The position numbers and the translations under genes are program-made. Positions 1-6,291 of a stretch of 11,519 nucleotides of DNA are shown here, one piece after another (the first letter of the stretch is position 1; the number at the start of each line of letters is the position of its first letter). Origin of the DNA: Deltaproteobacteria bacterium (lineage in GTDB: Bacteria > Myxococcota > UBA796 > SXON01); contig CANKNP010000157.1 of NCBI GenBank assembly GCA_947483545.1, positions 1 to 11,519 on the forward strand. The letters run 5' to 3'. A model generated the notes under the pieces. The model was given only the letters and a program-made list of their open reading frames with translations, searched no databases and had not been told where the DNA came from.

Positions 1-817
1 CGATGTCGAGCCCGATCTCGATGTCCGAGGCCTTCGGCACGACCATGGTCGCGGCCGCTGTGGGGGTCGGCGCGGCCTGATCCGCCGCGAGATCACACAG
101 GCACTGGTCCGACTCGTGGCCCACCGCCGAGACGATCGGCACGGGGCTCGCGGCCACCGCCCGAACCAGGACCTCCTCGTTGAACGCGAACAAATCCTCC
201 GCCGAACCCCCGCCCCGGCCAACGATGATGACGTCCACGCGCGGATCCTTGCCCAGCCACCGCACCGCGCGGGCGACGTCTGCGGCCGCCCCCTCCCCCT
301 GGACCTTGCAATACGCCAGAAGCACGCTCACCGGGTACCGATCCCCGAGGATCCGCAGCAGGTCGGCCAGCGCCGCGCTGTCCCGACCCGTGGCGATGCC
401 GACCCAGCGCGGAAAGGGTGGGAGCGGCCTGCGCTTACCAGGATCAAACAGCCCTTCTTTGCCCAACTTCGCGCGTAGCTCGGCGAGCCGCTGCGCCAGA
501 TCCCCCTCGCCCGTTCGCTCGATCCGCTGCACGATGAACGCGTACGTCCCCCGCACGGCATAGCCCTCAATACCACCGTGCAAGCGCACCTTCTCGCCAA
601 TCCGTGGGGGTGCCTTCACCCGCTGGGTCGCGGTCTTCCACATGGTGCACGAGAGCGTGCTCCCGGGGTCCTTGAGCGTGAAGTACCAGTGGCCAGACGC
701 GTGGTTTCGGAACTCGCTGACCTCGCCCTCCACCACGCGCGATCCGAACACGTCCTTCAAACACTCGGCGATGTACCCGTTCAGTTCGCTGACGGTATGC
801 ACCTTCACGTCACCCAT
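1..817 (-). CDS. xseA: Exodeoxyribonuclease VII large subunit XseA (3' part missing, off left edge)
   Basis: This is the N-terminal 272 residues of the large, catalytic subunit of exonuclease VII, which with XseB degrades single-stranded DNA to oligonucleotides in the cytoplasm. The reading frame runs off the left edge, so the remaining C-terminal part of the usual 400-450 residues is not seen. Residues about 5-100 form the OB-fold DNA-binding domain (HTVSELN, then VEGEVSEFR and SGHWYFTLKD). Residues about 120-270 carry family signatures: FDPGKRRPLP, the glycine-rich VGRGGGSAEDL near 199-209, and SAVGHESD near 230-237, which is usually SAVGHETD. The ATG at 817-815 has a good ribosome-binding site (GGAGG, five bases upstream). 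It overlaps the last 13 bases of the YfhO-like gene, so translational coupling is likely. No xseB is visible in the window. The identification is firm. Confidence 0.95.
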   Translation of the reverse strand, partial: MGDVKVHTVSELNGYIAECLKDVFGSRVVEGEVSEFRNHASGHWYFTLKDPGSTLSCTMWKTATQRVKAPPRIGEKVRLHGGIEGYAVRGTYAFIVQRIERTGEGDLAQRLAELRAKLGKEGLFDPGKRRPLPPFPRWVGIATGRDSAALADLLRILGDRYPVSVLLAYCKVQGEGAAADVARAVRWLGKDPRVDVIIVGRGGGSAEDLFAFNEEVLVRAVAASPVPIVSAVGHESDQCLCDLAADQAAPTPTAAATMVVPKASDIEIGLDI

Positions 818-3207
818 GAGCGCCTCCAGACGAGCGACAGCGCCGTCATGATCCCCAGCAGAACCCCCGCGGGGACGAGGAGCCGCCCGGGCGTACCCGC
901 ATCGAAGGTGAAAATCACGGTGTGCTCCCCATCGGGGACGTCCACCGCGCGAAAGAGCAGGTCTGCCCGCCAGATAGGGACCTCCGCACCGTCCACCGTC
1001 GCGACCCAGCCGGGGTACCAGGAGTCCGCCAGCACGAGCGTGCCCGGGCCCTCCGCGGTGATCTCGACACGTTGATCGGCGTACGTTGTGATCTCGGCCT
1101 CGCCGGGGTTCCCACAACCATCCGCCACCGCGCCCTCCAACACCACGGTCTCCCGGGGGTTCGTCGCCCGGACCTTGTCGAAGACCACGTTGGCGACCGC
1201 CTCTTCGGGCCCGTCCGCCACCCTAATGTGGCAGGGCACCATCCTCGCGCGGGGCAGCGTCGCGTCGTCGAGGCCGACCTGGACATCCCCCTGGCGGTAG
1301 AGCGGCACGCCGGTGATCGGCCAGGTGCTGACCACCCATTTGACCGCCATGCGCCGCGCGACGTCGATGTTCTCGGCGTACCGCTGCACCTTGATGGCAC
1401 CGCGCTCGCCCACATCCATCCCGGCGATGCCGAGCATCGCGTCGTTGCGGAGGATCAGCAGGGGGCTCGGGATGAGCACCTCGTTGCTGCCCCAGAGCAG
1501 GTTCAAGCTCGCGGTTCCGACCTGGGTGTCCATGGTCGGAAGCACGCGGCGGTCGAGGATCGCGGTTCGGTAGCCGCCCGGCTCAGTCATCTCCTCCGAC
1601 AACCACACCGGGCGTTCGCGGGTCTCGACCTCGGGGACGGTCGGGTGATAGTTGTGCCCGAACGCCCATAGATCGAGGACAACCAGGGCGATGAGCCCCT
1701 TGGGCCGGCGGAGCAACAGGCCCGTTGCGAGCAGGAACAGCACGGGGGTCCAGATCCGATCGGAGGTGAGCGAGGTCGTGCGCCAGAGCTCGTCGAAGAT
1801 CTGGTCCACCTTGTCCGGCACCTCAGGCGCGGGGATGACCTCGGGGGGGGCGAGCGCCGCGGTGTGCAACGCGTCGAGCGGCGGCATCGGCGGAAGCTCG
1901 GCTTTGGCGAGGTAGCGCGCGGTCAATGCGGCCCGGAGCGGGGCTTCTGCGCCGCGGAGGGCAAACCCGCCGCCGACCAATCCAAGGAAGAGGGCCCACG
2001 CGCCGTAGCGGGCGGCCCAGGCGGGAAAAGCGAGGTTGCGGGCGAGCCGCACGTGCTCCAGGCCGTGCGCGGCCAAGACAGCCAGACCGAGGGTGAACCA
2101 GATCGAGAAACGCACGGGGAAGCGGAAATAGCCGAAGCCGGGGAGCTGGCGAACCAGCCACCAAAGGGGCGAGCCGATCATCAGGACCATCGCGACGCCG
2201 GCGATCACCGCCCATACCCGCTCCCGACGCACCCCCAGAACCGCCAACACCACGACGGGAAAACCTAGGTAAAAGCACATCTCCCAGGCATCCTCGCCCT
2301 GACCCCAATAGCTCTGGCCCCGATGGTAGTAGGTCTGCTGGACATCCACCGGGCGGTCAAACCCGAACAGCGCCGGCAGGACGAAGTTGAAGACCTCCAG
2401 GATCGGCAGCTTGCCGATGTTCGCGAACGCCGCGTTGACCCCGCCATCGCGGATGGAGAACCGGGAGAGCTCCAACGACGCGACGAGCTGTGGCGAGGCG
2501 ACGAGCGCACCGAGCCCGGCCGACAGGCCCCACGGAACCAGGAACCGCAAGGGGCGCTGCGTGCCCAGCGCCCAACGTGCTGCGTCCAACGCGCATAGCA
2601 GCCCACCGAAGGCCGCCGCCTGGGGATGTCCAGCGAGGCCCATCATGCCGATGGCGACCGCAACGACGGGGAAGCGAAGGGAGCGGGCACCCCAGAGCGC
2701 GACGCCCAGCCACGCCAGCGCGTTCTGCATCCCGAGGTAGAGCGTATGCGAGATCATCAGCCCAGAGAACGCCCAGATCGCGCCGCCGGCGAAAGCAGCG
2801 AGCGGAGGTAGGGGCCCAGCGGTCGCCCCACGCCCGTTCGGAGTCGGGGTCCGCAGGTACAAGTAGAGCCCGAGCGCGGCCAAAACCTCGTGCCCGAGCA
2901 CGCTCCAGTTCAGCGCCAGACCGCTCGGGAGCAGCGTGAACAACAGCATCGTCGGGGGGTAGAGGAACCCGCCCTCGCCCTCCGCGAGCAAGGGAAAGCC
3001 GTTGGCCGACTGACTCGACCACCAGGGCACGATGCCTTGGGACCACTGCTCCGCCGCCCAGACGCGCCAGGGGTAATGGTGGTGCCGCAGGTCGTGATGC
3101 CAGAACACGCCCTCGCCCGTGGCGGCCTCTGGCGAGAAGATCACCGCGAGCGCCAGGAAGCCGAGCACGGCGAGCGCCGTGTCTGAAAAGCGCGGCCCTT
3201 CACGCAC
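805..3207 (-). CDS. YfhO-family multi-pass membrane protein
   Basis: This is an 800-residue inner-membrane protein of the YfhO family, whose characterised Firmicutes members take part in glycosylating cell-envelope polymers such as lipoteichoic acid. The substrate here is unknown. Two signatures support the call. One is the N-terminal loop after the first membrane segment, with an acidic residue (D39) and then PWW, NGFPLLAEGEGGFLYPP. The other is the C-terminal extracytoplasmic domain with SWYPGWVATVDG and a lipid- or membrane-facing tail. Many hydrophobic segments lie in roughly residues 10-540, and one more sits near 770-790. The start is GTG at 3207-3205, overlapping the end of the methyltransferase gene by 8 bases. 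No strong ribosome-binding site is visible, so coupling to the upstream gene is probable. The gene ends 13 bases inside xseA. A histidine-rich patch (HHDLRHHHYP, residues 37-46) surrounds D39. It could be a GT-C-like glycosyltransferase or a flippase partner. Confidence 0.85.
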   Translation of the reverse strand: MREGPRFSDTALAVLGFLALAVIFSPEAATGEGVFWHHDLRHHHYPWRVWAAEQWSQGIVPWWSSQSANGFPLLAEGEGGFLYPPTMLLFTLLPSGLALNWSVLGHEVLAALGLYLYLRTPTPNGRGATAGPLPPLAAFAGGAIWAFSGLMISHTLYLGMQNALAWLGVALWGARSLRFPVVAVAIGMMGLAGHPQAAAFGGLLCALDAARWALGTQRPLRFLVPWGLSAGLGALVASPQLVASLELSRFSIRDGGVNAAFANIGKLPILEVFNFVLPALFGFDRPVDVQQTYYHRGQSYWGQGEDAWEMCFYLGFPVVVLAVLGVRRERVWAVIAGVAMVLMIGSPLWWLVRQLPGFGYFRFPVRFSIWFTLGLAVLAAHGLEHVRLARNLAFPAWAARYGAWALFLGLVGGGFALRGAEAPLRAALTARYLAKAELPPMPPLDALHTAALAPPEVIPAPEVPDKVDQIFDELWRTTSLTSDRIWTPVLFLLATGLLLRRPKGLIALVVLDLWAFGHNYHPTVPEVETRERPVWLSEEMTEPGGYRTAILDRRVLPTMDTQVGTASLNLLWGSNEVLIPSPLLILRNDAMLGIAGMDVGERGAIKVQRYAENIDVARRMAVKWVVSTWPITGVPLYRQGDVQVGLDDATLPRARMVPCHIRVADGPEEAVANVVFDKVRATNPRETVVLEGAVADGCGNPGEAEITTYADQRVEITAEGPGTLVLADSWYPGWVATVDGAEVPIWRADLLFRAVDVPDGEHTVIFTFDAGTPGRLLVPAGVLLGIMTALSLVWRRSWVT

Positions 3208-4465
3208 GCCGCACCGCCATGACCACGAACTTCAAGAACGTGCCCTCTGGAAAGTGCGTTGCGGAAGGAAAATCAGGTGCTTGACCCCCATGGTAGAGAA
3301 CCTGCGCGAGCCCTCCGGCTTTGCGTACCCCATCGACCAGCGCACCTTGAAACTGCCGGGGGCTGACCGACCCGAGATTCGAGCTCGCGATGACCCAACC
3401 GCCCGGCGCGCAGACCCGAACCGCCGCCGACACCAGCCGCGCGTAGTCCTGCTCCCCCGACCAATCCCCCGCCGCCGAGTGCGAGTGCCCCGGCGGGTCG
3501 AGGACGATCCGGTCGAACACCCGCCCCTGGCGCCGGAGCCGATCCAGGACCTTGAGCGCGTCCTCTTCCAAACGTTCGTGCTTCTCCGCAGCCAGTTGGT
3601 TGAGCGCGAGGTTTTCATCCAGGCGGTCCAGCGCCGGCTTCCCGAGATCCACGCTCGTCACGCTCACAGCCCCGTGGTGCAGCGCGTGTACCGAGAACGC
3701 CCCGGTGTAACAGAACAAGTTGAGCACCCGTGCGCCCGCGTAGTGGCGCGCGAGCCAGCGGCGGTTCTCGCGCTGGTCCGGGAACAGGCCAATGTCCTTC
3801 TTCGAGGCGGGCTCCACAACGTAGGCGAGGCCATCCTCGTAGACGGTCGAGGCGCCCGGCGACTGGCCGTACAGGCACCCCGGCGGAGCGGGCCAGACGC
3901 GCCCGTCCCGCGTGTCGGGACGCCAGCCAGCGTGAACGCTCTGAACCCCGGGGATCCGCTCCCGGACGCCCTCGATGAGCATCGGGAGGAGTCGGCAGAG
4001 GCTGGGGGTATCCAAGCTCACGACGACGTGATCGCCCCAGACGTCGATCCGAATGCCTGGCAGGTCGTCGTTCTCGCCGTTGACCCAGCGCCAGCAGGTG
4101 GTTGCCTCGCTGGATCCAGGGGCGAGACCCAGCGCGGCGCGAAGGTCCCAGGCGGTGTTCAAGCGGGCGAGGATCAAGGCGGAATCGATGTTCCCGGGGT
4201 CTGTCCGGTAACGGCGCGCGCGGATCCAGCCCTCGTCCGCGATGGCGACGCCGAGGTCATCCCCCGCAGGGGATTGCAGGCGTACGACGGCGCCGATCGC
4301 GGCGGTGCCGGCCGTCACCTCCGCAGGGTAGACCCAGGGAAAGCCTTGACGCAGCCACCTCTCGCTGTAGCCATTGACGACAAATACGCCCGGAGATCGG
4401 GGTAATTCCACCCGGCGTTCGGGGGACGGGGCCGGAGCCGGGTTCGGGCGCTTGGGGCGCTGCAC
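3200..4465 (-). CDS. Class I SAM-dependent methyltransferase, RlmI/RlmK-like (COG1092)
   Basis: This 421-residue protein resembles the 23S rRNA methyltransferases RlmI (m5C1962) and the RlmK half of RlmKL. Residues about 28-90 look like the PUA-type RNA-binding region (GFPWVYPAEV). Residues about 126-150 match the linker motif (NGENDDLPGIRIDVW), and SKKDIGLFPDQRENR is at 221-235. The Rossmann methyltransferase follows: motif I VLNLFCYTGAFS at 247-258, acidic ribose-binding D273, motif IV LDPPGHS at 322-328. Where RlmI has a Ser-Cys-Ser motif with the conserved cysteine, this protein has SSN (361-363), which is closer to the SNN of RlmK. A cytosine-C5 activity is therefore doubtful and the target should be left open. 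The start is GTG at 4465-4463 with GAGG seven bases upstream. This start lies inside the proximal copy of a 15-bp repeat. The stop overlaps the YfhO-like gene by 8 bases. Family membership is firm; the specificity is not. Confidence 0.88.
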   Translation of the reverse strand: MQRPKRPNPAPAPSPERRVELPRSPGVFVVNGYSERWLRQGFPWVYPAEVTAGTAAIGAVVRLQSPAGDDLGVAIADEGWIRARRYRTDPGNIDSALILARLNTAWDLRAALGLAPGSSEATTCWRWVNGENDDLPGIRIDVWGDHVVVSLDTPSLCRLLPMLIEGVRERIPGVQSVHAGWRPDTRDGRVWPAPPGCLYGQSPGASTVYEDGLAYVVEPASKKDIGLFPDQRENRRWLARHYAGARVLNLFCYTGAFSVHALHHGAVSVTSVDLGKPALDRLDENLALNQLAAEKHERLEEDALKVLDRLRRQGRVFDRIVLDPPGHSHSAAGDWSGEQDYARLVSAAVRVCAPGGWVIASSNLGSVSPRQFQGALVDGVRKAGGLAQVLYHGGQAPDFPSATHFPEGTFLKFVVMAVRRA

Positions 4466-4476
4466 TAGATGACCTC
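4462..4476. repeat. 15-bp direct repeat, copy 1 (over methyltransferase start)
   Basis: GCACTAGATGACCTC on the plus strand, identical to 4779-4793. Read on the minus strand it contains the GAGG ribosome-binding site, spacer and GTG start codon of the methyltransferase gene. Confidence 0.85.
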
Positions 4477-4530
4477 GGCGGAGATCTTGGCCACCGCCGT
4501 GCGTCCGAAGCGTGCGCAGATCTTCGCGGA

Positions 4531-4610
4531 CGGATGAGGGCTGTTCAATATCCCCAGGGAGCCCTCATCCGCCGCCGAGTACGGCGGCACCTTCTCCCGG
4601 AGGGAGAAGG
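4531..4610. repeat. REP/BIME-like cluster of three adjacent palindromes
   Basis: Three perfect stems stand side by side. CGGATGAGGGCT (4531-4542) pairs with AGCCCTCATCCG (4560-4571) across a 17-base loop. GCCGCCG (4571-4577) pairs with CGGCGGC (4582-4588) across AGTA. CCTTCTCCC (4590-4598) pairs with GGGAGAAGG (4602-4610) across GGA. From memory, the GCCCTCATCCGCC...CCTTCTCCC pattern resembles dispersed intergenic palindromic repeats of several high-GC proteobacterial genomes. The copy number in this genome cannot be judged from one window. Confidence 0.65.
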
Positions 4611-4650
4611 GAAGAACCCGAGCACCGGCTGGGAGCATCGGCGCACCCCT

Positions 4651-4684
4651 CGGCGGGAGTACCCGCCGAAGCCGGGACCCGGCT
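4651..4684. repeat. Tandem hairpins with AGTA and A loops
   Basis: CGGCGGG (4651-4657) pairs perfectly with CCCGCCG (4662-4668) across an AGTA loop, the same loop as in the stem at 4571-4588. It is followed directly by AGCCGGG (4670-4676) and CCCGGCT (4678-4684) across a single A. The shared loop suggests a common repeat family. Confidence 0.6.
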
Positions 4685-4708
4685 CGGGTGCGGTTGGGCA
4701 TCGGCTGC

Positions 4709-4724
4709 GGGGGGCAAGCCCCCC
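4709..4724. repeat. GC hairpin GGGGGGC-AA-GCCCCCC
   Basis: A perfect 7-bp inverted repeat with a two-base centre. The stem is very GC-rich but has no T run on either side, so it is not a canonical intrinsic terminator. It could slow or stop readthrough from the peptidase genes into the methyltransferase gene. Confidence 0.5.
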
Positions 4725-4778
4725 CTTCCGAGGGTGACCGTTCGCGGCGGTGGGGTGGCGAGGAACTTCGGGGCGTGA

Positions 4779-4793
4779 GCACTAGATGACCTC
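4779..4793. repeat. 15-bp direct repeat, copy 2 (duplicate ribosome-binding site and start)
   Basis: Exact copy of 4462-4476, 317 bases away. On the minus strand it extends upstream into AGGAGGTCATCTAGTG, a near-ideal Shine-Dalgarno sequence six bases before GTG at 4782-4780. That is stronger than the site in copy 1, suggesting this was the original start region of the methyltransferase, 63 bases after the M16 lipoprotein stop, before the intervening DNA was inserted or duplicated. This history is an inference. Confidence 0.8.
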
Positions 4794-4845
4794 CTGGAGC
4801 TTCAATGTGCAAGTTCCGAGTTGTTGTCACGTCCGCCAAGGCAAT

Positions 4846-6291
4846 TTACTCTGGCTCCACGACCTCGATCCTCGAGATCCCCGCCTCTTTGAGCCCCGCC
4901 TCGATCTTCGCCTTGTCGCCGACGAGCATGAACAGCGCATTCTTCACGTCGTACGCGGCCATCTCTGCCTTCACCTGCTCGGCGGTGACCGCCTGCATGG
5001 CGCCGAGATCAAGCGCGAGCTGGTTCTCCCCGAACCCGCCGGCCTGGTACGCGGCGAACGCGTCCGCAGCCCCCGCGCAGCTCTCCATCGCCTCGACTTG
5101 GTCCTGCTTGAACGCGCCCTTTGCCTTGCCAAGCTCCTCGGGCGTGATGCCCGCCTGGATGGACTTCAGCTCGCCCAGCAAGTCCGCCATGGCCGGACCG
5201 GTCACGTCCGTGCGGATCCGCGAGAAGACGACGGCCGTGCCGTCCGCGTTGCGCGGCTGGGTCCGCGCCTTCGCGCCGTAGGTGTAGCCCTTCTTTTCCC
5301 GCAGCAGGGCGTTCAACCGTGACGTGAAGGTGCCTCCCAAGACGATCGTGCCGGCCCTCAGCGCCGAGAGCTCAGGCGCCCCTGCGGTCCGTCCTGGAAA
5401 GGTGACGTAGAACATCGTCTGCGCCGCTCCGGGCGTGTCGATGAGGTAGAGCGGACGGTCCTTTTCGGCGGGAGCGGGCTTGGCCTCCACGTTAGCGGCC
5501 TTGCCCTGCTTCCAGCCGTTCCCCAGCGCCCCCTCCAAGGTACTCTGCGCTTCAATCCTCGTGATATCGCCTGCGATCGTGATCGTCGCGCCGGTGGAGG
5601 TCCACGCCAGCTTGTGATGACGCTGCACATCCTTCACCGTGACCTTCGCCATCCCCGCGACGGTGCCCTCGGCCGGGTGCCCCCAAGGGTGCTTCGCGCC
5701 GTACCAGAGCGCCTGGGCCATGCGCGCCGCCACCGTCGGAGGCTCCTGCTGCGCCTGCGTCAGCTCCCCGATGGCCAGCTCCCGCTCCCGCTTGAAGTCC
5801 ACCACGCTCCAGTTGGGGTACATCACCACGTCGGCGATCATCGCGAGCGCCGTTCCCCACTGGTCCTTCTTCATCGACGCACGAAGGTAGGATCCATCGA
5901 GCTCGGTTGTGATCTCGAGCTGCACGCCGAGCCGCTCGATCACCTCGGAGAATGCCTTGGCGTCGAGCTTTCCGGAGCCCTGCGTCATCAGGCGATCCGA
6001 GAGCCAGCCGGCGCCCTCGTGCCCCTTGGGGTCCAGCGCAGAGCCGCCCGGAACGTGGATGACCAGGCTGACCAGCGGGAGCCCCGGCCGAGGCACGACC
6101 CACAGCTTCGCACCGTTGGACAACGCGCCAACTTCAGGCGTTGGAGGAATGAAAGGAACGCTGGGCCCGATCACCGGACGCTCGGCGAGGGGATCGACCG
6201 GCGCAGGCACTTCGAACACCGGAGCCGGCGGAGGAACGGGCTTCGGCGCGCAGGCGAAGAGCAACACGCTCACGAGGAGGAAACGCGACAT
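4846..6291 (-). CDS. M16-fold lipoprotein without the zinc site (partner subunit of the adjacent peptidase)
   Basis: This 481-residue protein has the two-domain M16 (pitrilysin/processing-peptidase) fold. The N-terminus MSRFLLVSVLLFAC is a lipoprotein signal with the lipidated cysteine at residue 14 (F at -2 is slightly unusual), followed by a proline-rich linker to about residue 50. The zinc motif HxxEH is lost: the equivalent residues in GWLSDRLMTQG are W96, D99 and R100. The C-terminal domain keeps the conserved Arg and Tyr of SRLNALLREKKGYTYGA (R326, Y337). This is the usual split of labour in paired M16B proteins: one subunit supplies the metal site, the other helps bind substrate. The ATG at 6291-6289 overlaps the upstream stop (TGATG), with GGAGGGG eight bases before it. 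A GTG one codon earlier is an alternative start. It probably acts in the periplasm, anchored to a membrane, with the upstream gene product. Confidence 0.88.
   Translation of the reverse strand: MSRFLLVSVLLFACAPKPVPPPAPVFEVPAPVDPLAERPVIGPSVPFIPPTPEVGALSNGAKLWVVPRPGLPLVSLVIHVPGGSALDPKGHEGAGWLSDRLMTQGSGKLDAKAFSEVIERLGVQLEITTELDGSYLRASMKKDQWGTALAMIADVVMYPNWSVVDFKRERELAIGELTQAQQEPPTVAARMAQALWYGAKHPWGHPAEGTVAGMAKVTVKDVQRHHKLAWTSTGATITIAGDITRIEAQSTLEGALGNGWKQGKAANVEAKPAPAEKDRPLYLIDTPGAAQTMFYVTFPGRTAGAPELSALRAGTIVLGGTFTSRLNALLREKKGYTYGAKARTQPRNADGTAVVFSRIRTDVTGPAMADLLGELKSIQAGITPEELGKAKGAFKQDQVEAMESCAGAADAFAAYQAGGFGENQLALDLGAMQAVTAEQVKAEMAAYDVKNALFMLVGDKAKIEAGLKEAGISRIEVVEPE

Larger units (their letters stand above)
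4477..4778. other. Non-coding, hairpin-rich insert between the direct repeats
   Basis: This 302-bp stretch separates the M16 lipoprotein gene from the methyltransferase gene. I see no credible gene in it. The frames that stay open give arginine-, proline- and serine-rich sequence with no domain signature. It holds six perfect inverted repeats, listed separately, and no transposase. Its ends show no obvious matching inverted repeats, so it is not a standard insertion sequence. It is most likely an intergenic palindromic (REP or BIME-like) block, or a remnant of an inserted element with the 15-bp repeat as its duplicated target. Confidence 0.6.

Noticed and set aside
3119..4405. Plus-strand open frame of 428 codons opposite the methyltransferase
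   Set aside because: Arg/Pro/Asp-rich translation with no motif; the minus-strand frame carries the complete methyltransferase motif set.
4465..4839. Hypothetical protein gene of 124 codons in the intergenic region
   Set aside because: Most of its sequence is a translation of palindromic repeats, with Arg/Pro/Ser bias and no domain; treated as non-coding apart from a possible coupling role.
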